Below are positions 1 through 9,415 of a DNA stretch of 64,000 bases, one piece after another; position 1 is the first letter of the stretch; every line of letters begins with the position of its first letter. This stretch comes from Bordetella parapertussis (GTDB lineage Bacteria > Pseudomonadota > Gammaproteobacteria > Burkholderiales > Burkholderiaceae_A). Below the pieces are notes generated by a model. It was not told the DNA's origin, searched no databases, and saw nothing but the letters and a program-made list of their open reading frames with translations. The stretch lies in contig CAMAZF010000008.1 of the NCBI GenBank assembly GCA_945862985.1, positions 21,706 to 85,705 on the forward strand. Reading direction: 5' to 3'. Both the position numbers and the translations under genes were made by a program.

Positions 1-494
1 ACGACTCCAAGGGTGGCGTAAGCGAGGGCTGGGGAAGATGCATCCGTGCTGACAAACTGGGTGAAGAAGGCCAGAAAAAAGAGAATGGCCTTCGGGTTGG
101 TAAGCGAGAGTCCCAGCGCTTTCCAGTAGGGAGCGCGCTCGGTCGTAAGCACGGGTTGGGTTGACGCCACCGAGGCCGCAGGGGCGCAGTGCCATTGTTG
201 TAGGCCCGCACGAAAGAGTCCGACCCCAATCCAGCCCAGGTAGACCGCACCGAGTGACTTGACGGCAACAAAGGCCACAGGAAAAAGCACCATCAGAGAG
301 GCCGCGCCTGAGGCTGTGGCCATCATGAGCAGGGTGTCCCCCGTGAAAATACCCCAGGCGGCATGCCATCCCAGTCTGGGCCCGTTCTGCGCCGCAGTCG
401 TGAGGACGTAGAGCGAATTAGGGCCCGGGAGCAGCACCACAATGATGGTTCCCAGGACGAACTGCCAGAAATTCAGAATGCCAAGGTCGGTCAT
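1..494 (-). CDS. LysE/RhtB-family amino-acid exporter (LeuE-like), C-terminus cut by window edge
   Basis: Reading leftwards from an ATG at 494, the frame stays open to base 1, so only about 164 N-terminal codons are visible of a family that usually has about 205-210. The protein starts MTDLGILNFWQFVLGTI and carries the family motif LLPGPNSLYVL near residue 25 and SLTNPKAILFFLAFF near residue 140, both diagnostic of LysE/RhtB exporters. Inner-membrane efflux of neutral amino acids (leucine type) is the family role; the substrate is inferred. The start overlaps the stop of the upstream DMT permease in an ATGA, so the two are probably translated together. Confidence 0.85.
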   Translation of the reverse strand, partial: MTDLGILNFWQFVLGTIIVVLLPGPNSLYVLTTAAQNGPRLGWHAAWGIFTGDTLLMMATASGAASLMVLFPVAFVAVKSLGAVYLGWIGVGLFRAGLQQWHCAPAASVASTQPVLTTERAPYWKALGLSLTNPKAILFFLAFFTQFVSTDASSPALAYATLGV

Positions 495-1387
495 GATCTA
501 GGTCGAAGGCTGGCCCAGGCCGCCGCAGCGATGATGAGCCCGCCTCCGATCCACTCATGGGCCGGCGGATGGCTCCCCAGAACAAAGGCCGCTGAGGCTG
601 CTGCAAACACGATCTCCGAGAGCATGATCAGGCTGGTCACCTGGGCGGGCAGTCTGCTGGCGCCATATTGAAGAGAGAAGTTGGCGAGGGCGAGACCAAG
701 GATGACCAACGGAAGGAGTGCATAGGCGTAAGGCTGGGCGGTCCAAGGCAGTTCAACAGGCCCCAGCAGTGCAGAGGGCCATAGGCCTGCAGGTAAGAGC
801 AGGGCCGCCGTGAGCAGAATGAGGAGCGGCATGGCCCCCGATCCAGCAAACATCATCCAGAGTCGAGCCGTCTGGCTCTGGTCCTGAGCTTGTCGCAAGA
901 GCACATTGGCCAGCCCAAAAAAAAGCCCTCCAGCAATGGCCAGCACATCAGCGGCTCCGCTCGTCGTACCCACACCTCCCAACACCACCACTGCGCCAAC
1001 GAGTGCCAGACCCAGCCTAGCGGTGCCCTCTATTCCGAGCTTTTCCTTGAGCATCCAATGCGCGAAGAGGGCAGACCAGATGGGCATGAGGTAAAAGAGC
1101 AGGACTACACGCACCACATCGCCCAGGGCCAGGGCCCAATTGAAACAGGTGTTGGTTAAGCCGTAGCAGAGGGCCATCGCCCATAGCGGATTGCGCCATC
1201 TCAGAAGATGCGACACGACTTGCCGGCGTATTAGGAATAGTCCCAGTGTGAGGACGGAGTATGCGAGTGCCGTCGCCCATAGAATGGAGAGCCCATAGGC
1301 TTCCATGGCCTTGTAGGGAATCCAAGATAAGCCCCAGAGCCCCGCATTGATGATGAGGGCGAGGTGGGGAAGAGAAGAGGGGGTCAA
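491..1387 (-). CDS. DMT-superfamily (EamA) permease
   Basis: 298 residues of alternating hydrophobic segments, about ten membrane helices in two EamA halves, e.g. LIINAGLWGLSWIPYKAME at the N-terminus and the second-half signature around LIMLSEIVFAAASAAFVLG. This is the usual size and layout of small-metabolite exporters of the drug/metabolite transporter superfamily; the substrate is unknown. The only start before the first helix is a TTG at 1387, which places the start one base from the ATG of the divergent pirin gene. It ends in an ATGA overlap with the LysE-type exporter, suggesting a two-gene efflux operon. Confidence 0.85.
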   Translation of the reverse strand: MTPSSLPHLALIINAGLWGLSWIPYKAMEAYGLSILWATALAYSVLTLGLFLIRRQVVSHLLRWRNPLWAMALCYGLTNTCFNWALALGDVVRVVLLFYLMPIWSALFAHWMLKEKLGIEGTARLGLALVGAVVVLGGVGTTSGAADVLAIAGGLFFGLANVLLRQAQDQSQTARLWMMFAGSGAMPLLILLTAALLLPAGLWPSALLGPVELPWTAQPYAYALLPLVILGLALANFSLQYGASRLPAQVTSLIMLSEIVFAAASAAFVLGSHPPAHEWIGGGLIIAAAAWASLRPRS

Positions 1388-1388
1388 G

Positions 1389-2090
1389 ATGATTGAGGTG
1401 CGACGGTCAGAAGAACGCGGGTTTGCAGATCACGGATGGCTCAAGTCTTTCCATAGTTTTTCATTCGCAGACTACTACGATCCTCAACACACACAATTTG
1501 GAAACCTCAGAGTCATCAACGAGGACTGGATCGCCCCAGGAAAGGGATTCGGCACCCATCCGCACCGTGACATGGAGATTGTCACCTATGTGCTAGAAGG
1601 GGCTTTGGCCCACAAAGACTCTCTTGGGAATGGTGCAGCCATCCTGCCTGGTGATGTTCAACGGATGAGTGCCGGAACGGGGATTGCCCATAGCGAATAC
1701 AACCATAGCCAGGCACAGACCACCCACTTGCTGCAGATCTGGATTCATCCTGCCCAGCGGGCGATTGCGCCAGGCTACGAGCAGAAGCAGTTCTCAGATG
1801 AAGACAAGCGTGGTCGGCTTCGTCTGGTGGCCTCCCCCGATGGCGCAGATGGATCTGTCTCCTTCTCAGCAGATGCCCGAATTTATGCAGGGCTCTTTGA
1901 CGGCCAAGAGACGGCTCGGCTGCCACTTGCGACAGGACGACTCGCGTATGTCCATGTGGCTCGAGGCGCTGTCACTATCAATGGGTATGCGGTCCAGGCG
2001 GGTGATGCCCTCAAGATGATGGACGAGCCACTGGTCACAATTGAGTCAGGGCAGCAGGCTGAGGTGCTGCTCTTCGACTTGGCGCCCTGA
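1389..2090 (+). CDS. Pirin family protein (YhhW-type, possible quercetin 2,3-dioxygenase)
   Basis: 233-residue bicupin. The N-terminal cupin has the metal-binding segment GFGTHPHRDMEIVTYVLEG (two His and a Glu) followed by the AHKDSLGN segment, and ADYYDPQH precedes it, as in YhhW. Members bind Fe or another divalent metal and some cleave quercetin; the physiological role is generally unknown. The open frame extends 14 codons further upstream, but MIEVRRSEERG at 1389 is the family N-terminus and is preceded by an AGAGG-type ribosome site. The gene is divergent from the DMT permease with one base between the two start codons. Confidence 0.88.
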   Translation: MIEVRRSEERGFADHGWLKSFHSFSFADYYDPQHTQFGNLRVINEDWIAPGKGFGTHPHRDMEIVTYVLEGALAHKDSLGNGAAILPGDVQRMSAGTGIAHSEYNHSQAQTTHLLQIWIHPAQRAIAPGYEQKQFSDEDKRGRLRLVASPDGADGSVSFSADARIYAGLFDGQETARLPLATGRLAYVHVARGAVTINGYAVQAGDALKMMDEPLVTIESGQQAEVLLFDLAP

Positions 2091-2171
2091 TCACGGTTTA
2101 GATGTTCATCGGAATGTCATCTTGGATGGGTACGGTCAGGGTTTTGACCTACTCCACGACAAGAGACAACG

Positions 2172-4052
2172 ATGAAAGCAAACATTCAACGCCCGACGCT
2201 CCGCGTTCTCACCGCCGCCGTATTGGCGGCCTCCATCTCAGCCTGTGGCGGTGATGGCAACAACAAGGTAGACCTCAGCTCTTTTAACGCAACCAATCTG
2301 GAGCCCACCCCCACCAGCCTGACCCTCTCGAAGGCCGGAGGCTACAGCACCAATCTGTTTGATGAGGGTGGCGCTGAAATCACTGCATTCGATGCAGCAA
2401 GTGTTCGTGCCTTTGTGGTGAACGCCAAGGCGGGAACGGTGGATGTCTTGAACCTCGTGGATCCCACCAAGCCTGCGAAGGTCGGTGAGATCAAGGCCTC
2501 TGCCGTGCTCGCTGGCGGAGAGATCAATAGCGTCGCTGTATCAAATGGCATTGTGGCCGCGGCGATTCAGGCCCCAGTGAAGACTGATGCAGGCCGGCTG
2601 GCACTCTACCGTGCAAGTGACTTGAGCCTGCTCTCCACCGTGACCATTGGCGCTGTGCCTGACAATGTCACTTTTTCACCCGATGGCAAGACGGTCTTGG
2701 TCGCCAACGAGGCCGAACCTTCCGACGATTATCAGACAGACCCTGAAGGTTCTGTGACCGTCGTGAACGTCGCTGATCCAGCCAAGCCAGTCGCAAAGAC
2801 CGCTACGTTTACCGCATTCAATGGCCAAGAAGCCGCTCTGCGTGCGAAGGGCGTGCGCATCTACGGGCCTGGTGCCAATGCCTCTCAGGATCTGGAGCCC
2901 GAGTACATTGCAGTAACGCCCGACAGCAAGACTGCCTTCGTGACGCTGCAGGAAAACAATGCGCTGGCCAAAATCGACATCGCCACGGCCACCGTCACCG
3001 ACATCATTGCCCTGGGCTACAAGGATTACGGCAAGGCCGGCAACGAGATCGACGCGAGCGACAAAGACAAGGCCATCAAGATTCAGGCTTGGCCTGGTGT
3101 GGTGGGCATGTATCAGCCGGACACCATCGCTGCATATTCGGCAGGAGGAAAAACCTATCTCGTCACGGCGAACGAGGGTGACGCACGGGCCTGGGGTGAA
3201 GACACCGATGCCTATTGGGCGGGGGATGCCTCCAAAGGCTTTGTGGAGGAGTTTCGGGTGAAGTACGTGGTCGACAAGAAGGGTTGGTCAGGGCGTGCTG
3301 GAGATGACCTTCCCCCACAACTGGCTGCACTCGCCAAGGGCGGTCTTCTGAACCCCGAGGTCTTCGCATACTGTGGCGCAACGGCCGGCGACCCAGGCAA
3401 ATGCCGGGACGACGCCAATCTCGGACGACTGAACATCACCTGGACCCAGGGTTATCGCACCGACGCTCAGGGCAAGCCCGTCCTATTTAACGCGGCCGGT
3501 GAGCAGGATGCAGCCGGCGACCGCCTCATGTACGACAAGCTCTACTCCTACGGCGCCCGCTCCTTCACCATCTGGAACGAGCAGGGACAGCTGGTCTGGG
3601 ACTCTGGCTCTGAGATAGAGAAGTTCCTCGCCAGCGACGAGTGTAAGGCTGGCCCCACACGCACCATCGCCTGTAAAGACTTCTTCAACCAAGGCCATGA
3701 CGAAGGAGACGCGTTTGACAGCCGAAGTGATGCCAAGGGTCCCGAGCCCGAGGGTCTCGCAGTGGGTCAGGTCGGATCCAAGACTTACGCGTTTATTGGC
3801 TTGGAGCGCATGGGTGGTGTGTTGGTTTATGACATCACCAACCCATCTGCACCCAAGCGGGTGGATTATCTGAACACGCGGACGGATTGGGTTCTAGACC
3901 CAGAGACCAATCTTTCGAAAGTGGGAGATCTTGGTCCTGAGGGCTTGACCTTCATTGCTGCAAAGGACTCGCCCAATGGCAAGCCTCTGCTGCTGGTCGG
4001 GAATGAGGTGAGTGGATCGACCGCCGTGATCCAACTCAACCTCAGCTACTGA
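2172..4052 (+). CDS. Choice-of-anchor I beta-propeller lipoprotein (surface or periplasmic)
   Basis: 626 residues. An N-terminal signal ends in a lipobox-like SISAC with GGDG behind it, so it is probably a lipoprotein. The body has repeated propeller blades (AFVVNAKAGTVDVLNL, PDNVTFSPDGKTVLVANE, PEYIAVTPDSKTAFVTLQE, AYSAGGKTYLVTANEGDAR, and GPEPEGLAVGQVGSKTYAF near the end), the pattern of the choice-of-anchor I / alkaline-phosphatase-like family found in many Gram-negative bacteria. Activity is not established for this family; phosphatase or esterase activity is often suggested. It is monocistronic, and its TGA is directly followed by the last base of the convergent fadD. Confidence 0.75.
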   Translation: MKANIQRPTLRVLTAAVLAASISACGGDGNNKVDLSSFNATNLEPTPTSLTLSKAGGYSTNLFDEGGAEITAFDAASVRAFVVNAKAGTVDVLNLVDPTKPAKVGEIKASAVLAGGEINSVAVSNGIVAAAIQAPVKTDAGRLALYRASDLSLLSTVTIGAVPDNVTFSPDGKTVLVANEAEPSDDYQTDPEGSVTVVNVADPAKPVAKTATFTAFNGQEAALRAKGVRIYGPGANASQDLEPEYIAVTPDSKTAFVTLQENNALAKIDIATATVTDIIALGYKDYGKAGNEIDASDKDKAIKIQAWPGVVGMYQPDTIAAYSAGGKTYLVTANEGDARAWGEDTDAYWAGDASKGFVEEFRVKYVVDKKGWSGRAGDDLPPQLAALAKGGLLNPEVFAYCGATAGDPGKCRDDANLGRLNITWTQGYRTDAQGKPVLFNAAGEQDAAGDRLMYDKLYSYGARSFTIWNEQGQLVWDSGSEIEKFLASDECKAGPTRTIACKDFFNQGHDEGDAFDSRSDAKGPEPEGLAVGQVGSKTYAFIGLERMGGVLVYDITNPSAPKRVDYLNTRTDWVLDPETNLSKVGDLGPEGLTFIAAKDSPNGKPLLLVGNEVSGSTAVIQLNLSY

Positions 4053-5729
4053 TCACTCGCGCAAGGCCCGTCTGAGGATCTTGCCTACATTGGTCTTCGG
4101 CAGTTCGGTTCGGAACTCGATCTGCCGAGGCACCTTGTAGTTGGTGAGGCGCTCTCGACAATGGGCCAGCAGGCTGCCCTCGGTGAGGGTGGGATCTTTG
4201 CGCACAATGAAGATCTTCACCGCCTCACCGGTCTGGGCGTCTGGCACACCCACTGCAGCTACCTCCTGCACCCCGGGGTGCTCGGCCACCACCTCTTCAA
4301 TCTCGTTCGGATAGACGTTAAAGCCTGAGACGAGAATCATGTCTTTCTTGCGATCGACAATAAAGACAAAGCCGTTCTCGTCCATATAGCCCATATCGCC
4401 GGTCTTGAAGAACCCATCCGGGGTGAAGATCTTGGCGGTTTCCTCCGGTTGGTTCCAGTAGCCAGGGGTGACCTGGGGGCCTGCAATACAGATTTCGCCG
4501 ACCTGCCCGTGGGGAAGCGACTGGCCCTCGTCGTTGCGAATCTCTACTCGAGTGGAGGAGATGGGAAGACCAATCGACCCATTGAACTCCTTCGCGGTGA
4601 GCGGGTTGATGGTGGCAGCGGGTGACGTCTCGGTGAGGCCATAGGCCTGCGTGAGCGGGCTTCCTGTTACGGCCTGCCAGCGCTCTGCCACGGGTTTCTG
4701 GACCGCCATGCCTCCACCCAGATTGAGCCTGAGCTTGCTGTGGTCTAGCTTGCAGAACTCTGGATTGTTGAGCAGCGCATTGAAGAGCGTATTGACCCCT
4801 GTGAAGACCGTCACGGGATGTTTGGCCCACTCTTTGACAAACCCGGGAATGTCTCTCGGGTTGGCGATGAGCAGGTTGCGTGCACCAAACATCATGAAAG
4901 TCATGCAGTTCGCCGTGAGCGCAAAGATGTGATAAAGCGGCAGCGCAGTCACGATCAATTCTTCTGACGGTTTGATCTCGGGCTCGATCCAGGCCATGGC
5001 TTGAAGCACATTGGCTGACATGTTTCGGTGGGTGAGGACAGCCCCCTTAGATGTGCCCGTGGTGCCCCCCGTGTACTGAAGGAAGGCAGGATCGTCGAGC
5101 GTGAGGCTGGCCCCTGCTGCCAAAGCCTGGGCCTTCGCCTTCGCATCGTGAAAGCCCAAATTCAGTGCCTTACGCAGCGAGATCGACCCGGGGAGTGACC
5201 ATGCAGGAACGAGCTTCTTGACTCGTCGCACGACGAAGTTCACGAGCGTGCGTTTGGGCTGCGGCAGCATCTCTCCAAACGGGGTGACGATCACCTGCTC
5301 CACCGCCGTTCCCTCCTTGGCTTTCTGGAGGGTGTGGGCGAAGTTCTCGACGATCACGATGGCCTTGGCCCCAGAATCTTTCAGCTGAAAGTGAAGCTCG
5401 CGCGGGGTGTAGAGGGGGTTGCAGTTCACCACCACGCAGCCTGCACGCAGCGCCCCCATCAGTGCGATGGGATATTGAATCAGGTTGGGCATCATCAGTG
5501 CCACCCGGTCGCCTTTTTTGAGCCCTGCTCTGTGGAGCCAGCTCGCGAAGGATTCACTCTGGGTGAGTAAGTCTCCATAGCTGATGCTGTGACCCAGACT
5601 GAGGTAAGCGGTCTGGGTGGCGAAGCGCGTGCAGGCGTCAACCATCATCTGACCGACGGGCTTGGCCCGCTGCAGATCAATTTCGGGCGGTACGCCCTTC
5701 GGGTAGTGCGCGAGCCATGGCTGGTTCAT
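4053..5729 (-). CDS. fadD: Long-chain fatty-acid-CoA ligase
   Basis: 558 residues, normal for FadD. It activates free fatty acids to acyl-CoA using ATP, the entry step of beta-oxidation. Visible motifs are the AMP-binding loop YTGGTTGTSKGAVLTHRN (about residue 210), YGLTETSPA (about 365), the FACS signature KTGDMGYMDENGFVF and DRKKDMILVSGFNVYPNEIE (about 440-475), and the C-terminal lysine in TNVGKILRR. The open frame begins 28 codons earlier, but the ATG at 5729 has an AAGGAG at 5735-5740 and gives the family N-terminus MNQPWLAHYP. It is the last gene of the fatty-acid operon and overlaps the upstream thioesterase gene by 53 bases. Confidence 0.95.
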   Translation of the reverse strand: MNQPWLAHYPKGVPPEIDLQRAKPVGQMMVDACTRFATQTAYLSLGHSISYGDLLTQSESFASWLHRAGLKKGDRVALMMPNLIQYPIALMGALRAGCVVVNCNPLYTPRELHFQLKDSGAKAIVIVENFAHTLQKAKEGTAVEQVIVTPFGEMLPQPKRTLVNFVVRRVKKLVPAWSLPGSISLRKALNLGFHDAKAKAQALAAGASLTLDDPAFLQYTGGTTGTSKGAVLTHRNMSANVLQAMAWIEPEIKPSEELIVTALPLYHIFALTANCMTFMMFGARNLLIANPRDIPGFVKEWAKHPVTVFTGVNTLFNALLNNPEFCKLDHSKLRLNLGGGMAVQKPVAERWQAVTGSPLTQAYGLTETSPAATINPLTAKEFNGSIGLPISSTRVEIRNDEGQSLPHGQVGEICIAGPQVTPGYWNQPEETAKIFTPDGFFKTGDMGYMDENGFVFIVDRKKDMILVSGFNVYPNEIEEVVAEHPGVQEVAAVGVPDAQTGEAVKIFIVRKDPTLTEGSLLAHCRERLTNYKVPRQIEFRTELPKTNVGKILRRALRE

Positions 5730-6237
5730 GAGAACTCCTTCGTCTGCGTTCGTAGTCTCGAGTTGCGAGGTATACCGTCCGCTCAACCGTGGCATAGGTC
5801 TGTTGGTCTGCACCCACCAGGTCGATCGTAAACACGTGTTCTATCGCTTCCTCGGTCTGAAGTCGATGCTGGATTTCCTCAAGAAGCTTTTGGGGAACTT
5901 CAAAGCGTGCTCGCAGGTGCTGCTTGGCTGGCCGCCTAAAGCGAATGCTGGCCGACTTATCCCAGACCACCACGTTTTCAGGCCCAAGGGCGTGCAACAG
6001 CATGATGGGGTGAGGTCCATCCGTCACGGCGAACAAGGAGCCGCCATAGAGGGTTCCATTGGCGTTGCGGGTTCTCCAATTGAACCGGAGCTCGGCCTCC
6101 ATGGCCAGCAGGTCAGGAGCGACCCATATCAGCCGCCCTCCCGACCCCCGAAAGGCCGGGAAGAAGTTAAACCCAACACGCAAGACTGTTGACCGCCAGC
6201 GTTTGGGCAGGCGGTCGAGTAAGTCCATAGGGCTCAC
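5677..6237 (-). CDS. DUF4442 / hotdog-fold acyl-CoA thioesterase-like protein
   Basis: About 186 residues with the hotdog layout of PaaI/YiiD-like and DUF4442 proteins: a RFNWRTRNANGTLYGGSLFAVTD segment (helix and Asn/Gly region), then SIRFRRPAKQHLRARFEV. Such proteins probably hydrolyse acyl-CoA and release CoA. Its place between fadJ and fadD points to a housekeeping role in fatty-acid degradation. Start is GTG at 6237, overlapping the fadJ stop as GTGA, in line with the coupling of the other genes here; an ATG at 6228 is the alternative. The 3' end runs 53 bases into fadD. Confidence 0.75.
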   Translation of the reverse strand: MSPMDLLDRLPKRWRSTVLRVGFNFFPAFRGSGGRLIWVAPDLLAMEAELRFNWRTRNANGTLYGGSLFAVTDGPHPIMLLHALGPENVVVWDKSASIRFRRPAKQHLRARFEVPQKLLEEIQHRLQTEEAIEHVFTIDLVGADQQTYATVERTVYLATRDYERRRRSSHEPAMARALPEGRTARN

Positions 6238-8135
6238 TGGCGAGACCAGTGCAGCGGGCCGCCGCGGAAAGGGGGAAATCCAGTGCCGAAGATGACGCCC
6301 GCGTCTGCGAGATCTGCATCGGCGACAACACCCTCAGCAACCAGGCGCTCCGCTCGATCCACCAGCGGCTGCAGGAGTCGCTCCGCCAACCCAGCGGGCA
6401 GACTGCCGCTGAAAGGCTGTCGACTGGCGCGGCCCTGAGTCCAGGTGTAGAAGCCCTTGCCGGACTTCTTACCCAGGTCTCCGGCATTCACACGAGCCTG
6501 CAGGCAGCTCGGTGCTGTTTGCCCGTCTGCGGCCAGGGTCTGTCCAGCAGCCATGGCAATGTCGAGTCCCACCGTATCGGCCAGCTCCAGTGGGCCCATG
6601 GGCATTCCAAAGTTTCGACAGGCCTGGTCAATGGCCTCGGGTGAGAGGCCCTCATCCACGGCCCGCATCGCGGCCAGCATGTAAGGAGCGAGCACTGCAT
6701 TCACCAGAAACCCAGGCGCACTCTTGACGGGGAGTGGCAGCTTGTCGAGTCCCTTGACGAATGCAAGGGATCTGCTGAGCGCGTTCGGGTCCGTCTGTTC
6801 AAGGCCTATGACTTCGACTAGGGGAAGCTGGGCCACAGGGTTGAAGAAGTGAATCCCCACCAGGCGTTCGGGGCGTGCCAGCTCCGTTGCGAGATCCTCC
6901 AGCCGAAGGCTCGAGGTGTTGCTCGCCAAAATGGCGCTCGGCTTGAGCTTGGGCTCGATGGTCCTGAAGAGGCTGTGCTTGGCCTCAAGACTCTCAAAAA
7001 TGGCCTCGATCACCAGGTCGGCCTTGGCGACTCCAGCCCCCTCAGGATCGGGCATCAATCGGTCCATGGCCGCTCGTGCGCGAAGTGGATCCCGAAGCCG
7101 CCTGCCAAAGAGGGAGGCCGCTCGTGAGAGCGCCGGCTGAATGCGAGCAAGCGACTGGTCTTGAAGGGTCACGGTGTGGCCGCGCAGCGCGCACCAGGCG
7201 GCGATATCGCCGCCCATGGTGCCTGCCCCAATCACATGGACATGATCCACTTTGGATGCATCACTCTTTCCAAAACCTTTAAGACGCTCTTGAAGGAAGA
7301 AGACGCGAACGAGATTGGCGGTCGTGGGGGAGAGCACGAGGGCATCGAGTGCCTTGGGGTCCTTCAGGCTGTCGCCCTGGTGCTTGAGCCAACAGTCGAT
7401 GATGGCGTAAGGCGCGGGGTACTGATCTTGACGAACTTTCTGCGCCACCGATTTTCGTGCAAGGTGAGCAACCACGGCACGCATGGGGCCCCAGTTCATG
7501 AGGGCATTCATGCCCTTGGCTCGGGCTCTGGGCTTGTTGCTGGCCAAGAGCCATCGTGCTGAGGCTTCCGCAACCCGCGGCGCTACGGCCAGGTCCACCA
7601 TGCCCATGCGCTTGGCGCGACGAGCATCGACGGTCTTTCCCGTCAGCATGAGATCCAGCGCAGCCTGGGGTCCTGTGAGGCTCGGAAGCCTGGCAATGCC
7701 ACCCCAGCCGGGCAGAATGCCGAGCATCACCTCCGGCAGCCCAAGCTTGGTACTCGGATCGTCCACGGCCACTCGATAGCGGCAGGCCAGAGAGAGTTCA
7801 AGACCACCACCAAGGCAGACGCCTTGAATGAGTGCAAGGGTCGGGAATCGCAGGGCAGCGACTCGGTTAAAGAGGTGCCAGCCACGGGCCACCAGCTCCC
7901 GCGCCTGCTCGGGGGTCTTGAGTGTGGTGAACTCTTCAATGTTTGCCCCGGCAATGAATCCGTTCGCTTTGCCCGATCGGATCACGAGTGCCTTTGGGGG
8001 GCTTGCCTCGAGCGCATCGACCAGGATGCTGAGCTCAGCCATGGCCTCTTTAGAGAGCGTATTGAGGCCGGCTCCGGGCGTGGCGATGGTGAGCCAGGCC
8101 AGATCGTCTGCGTCGCGTGTGAGTGTCCAGTTCAT
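6234..8135 (-). CDS. fadJ: Bifunctional enoyl-CoA hydratase / 3-hydroxyacyl-CoA dehydrogenase
   Basis: 633 residues. The N-terminal crotonase domain (about 1-190) has the oxyanion and acid residues in GGGLELSLACRY and GLPEVMLGILPGWGG. The NAD-binding domain starts near 300 with VHVIGAGTMGGDIAAW, and the dehydrogenase signature VGIHFFNPVAQLPLVEVI and APGFLVNAVLAPY follow. It does the second and third steps of beta-oxidation. It is about 80 residues shorter than E. coli FadJ. The start at 8135 (MNWTLTRD) makes an ATGA with the thiolase stop; 16 further upstream codons are open but carry no family sequence. Confidence 0.93.
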   Translation of the reverse strand: MNWTLTRDADDLAWLTIATPGAGLNTLSKEAMAELSILVDALEASPPKALVIRSGKANGFIAGANIEEFTTLKTPEQARELVARGWHLFNRVAALRFPTLALIQGVCLGGGLELSLACRYRVAVDDPSTKLGLPEVMLGILPGWGGIARLPSLTGPQAALDLMLTGKTVDARRAKRMGMVDLAVAPRVAEASARWLLASNKPRARAKGMNALMNWGPMRAVVAHLARKSVAQKVRQDQYPAPYAIIDCWLKHQGDSLKDPKALDALVLSPTTANLVRVFFLQERLKGFGKSDASKVDHVHVIGAGTMGGDIAAWCALRGHTVTLQDQSLARIQPALSRAASLFGRRLRDPLRARAAMDRLMPDPEGAGVAKADLVIEAIFESLEAKHSLFRTIEPKLKPSAILASNTSSLRLEDLATELARPERLVGIHFFNPVAQLPLVEVIGLEQTDPNALSRSLAFVKGLDKLPLPVKSAPGFLVNAVLAPYMLAAMRAVDEGLSPEAIDQACRNFGMPMGPLELADTVGLDIAMAAGQTLAADGQTAPSCLQARVNAGDLGKKSGKGFYTWTQGRASRQPFSGSLPAGLAERLLQPLVDRAERLVAEGVVADADLADAGVIFGTGFPPFRGGPLHWSRQ

Positions 8136-9415
8136 CAGAGTGCCTCCACCAGAATGGCGCCGCCTTGGCCGCCACCAATACAAATGGCCGCAAGACCGCG
8201 CTTGAGTCCACGAGCGCGAAGCGCCTGTGCCAGGTGCAGCGTGATGCGGGCCCCAGATGCACCCACGGGGTGGCCAATCGCCACGGCTCCGCCATCGACG
8301 TTGAGCTTGTCTTCATCGATGCTCCCAAACGCGGAGGACAGTCCAAGATGGGTTCGGCAGTAGTCCTCACTCTCCCAGGCTCTCTGGCAGGCCATCACCT
8401 GTGCTGCAAAGGCCTCATTGATCTCAACCAGGTCAAGGTCGTTGAGCGTCAGGTGATGACGCTGAAGAAGCGGCGTGGCAGCATGCACTGGTCCAAGCCC
8501 CATCTCTGCTGGGTCTAGCCCTGCCCACTGGAGGTCGGTGAGCCTGGCGATGGGCTTGAGGCCCCATCTTGTCACGGCCTCCTCGGAGGCCAGCAGCACC
8601 ATGGCAGCACCGTCAGTCACCTGAGAGCTGTTGCCCGCGGTGATGTTTCCCGCGGGCTTGTCGAAGACTGGACGCAGCTTCGCCAGACCGGCGAGACTTG
8701 CGTCCGTGCGCACGCCATCGTCTTCCTCGAACGTCTCCCCTTTGCTGGAGACGACAGGGGCGATCTCGCTGAATGCACCCGCTGTTCGGGCCGAGACCGC
8801 TCGCTGATGGCTGCGCAATGAGAACGCGTCCATCTCGCTGCGTGAGATCTTGAACCGATGGGCAAGGTTCTCGGCTGTTTGTCCCATCGACAGGCCGACC
8901 ACTGGATCGGTCAGGCCTCGCAACAGACTGATCACTGGCTTCAGGGCAGACGCGACAGGAAGGCGCAGAAAGTGTTGTAGCTTCTGCATCGGAGTGCGTT
9001 GCCTGGTCGCTTGTGCGAACCAGCGCACCATCGGGTCGTCGTAGGTGAGGGGCGAGCGCGAGAGCGCATCTACCCCACCTGCGAGCACGAGCTGGCTGCG
9101 ACCGGTTTCCAGACTCATCCATGCAGCATCAATGGCCTGAAGCCCCGAGGCACAGTTGCGCATGACCGTATGTGCTTGCACGCCATGACCACAGCCGAGT
9201 CGGAGCGAGACCACACGACCAATGTTGGCCTCGTCTGCAGAAGGTATGGCGCAGCCGACCACCACCTCATCGAGGTCTTTGGCCTCCATGGGCTGACGCA
9301 TCAGAAGTGCTCGACCGGCTTGTACGGCAAGGTCTGAGGCTGAGAAAGGGCCAGGTGACCCTTTGGCCTTCAGAAACGGTGTGCGAGCACCGTCAACGAG
9401 GTAAATCGGCTTCAT
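8135..9415 (-). CDS. fadI: Acetyl-CoA C-acyltransferase (3-ketoacyl-CoA thiolase)
   Basis: 426 residues, FadI-like size. The acylated cysteine lies in HTVMRNCASGLQAID (about residue 90), and the C-terminal His and Cys motifs are GGAVAIGHPVGASGARI and ICIGGGQGGAILVEAL. It cleaves 3-ketoacyl-CoA with CoA to acetyl-CoA, the last step of the cycle. It is linked by ATGA overlaps to fadE upstream and fadJ downstream, so a thiolase-hydratase complex would be made in fixed ratio. Confidence 0.94.
   Translation of the reverse strand: MKPIYLVDGARTPFLKAKGSPGPFSASDLAVQAGRALLMRQPMEAKDLDEVVVGCAIPSADEANIGRVVSLRLGCGHGVQAHTVMRNCASGLQAIDAAWMSLETGRSQLVLAGGVDALSRSPLTYDDPMVRWFAQATRQRTPMQKLQHFLRLPVASALKPVISLLRGLTDPVVGLSMGQTAENLAHRFKISRSEMDAFSLRSHQRAVSARTAGAFSEIAPVVSSKGETFEEDDGVRTDASLAGLAKLRPVFDKPAGNITAGNSSQVTDGAAMVLLASEEAVTRWGLKPIARLTDLQWAGLDPAEMGLGPVHAATPLLQRHHLTLNDLDLVEINEAFAAQVMACQRAWESEDYCRTHLGLSSAFGSIDEDKLNVDGGAVAIGHPVGASGARITLHLAQALRARGLKRGLAAICIGGGQGGAILVEAL

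Noticed and set aside
2086..2147. CCCTGA ... TCAGGG followed by TTTT after the pirin gene
   Set aside because: The loop is about 50 bases and the stem only six, so it is not a credible terminator.
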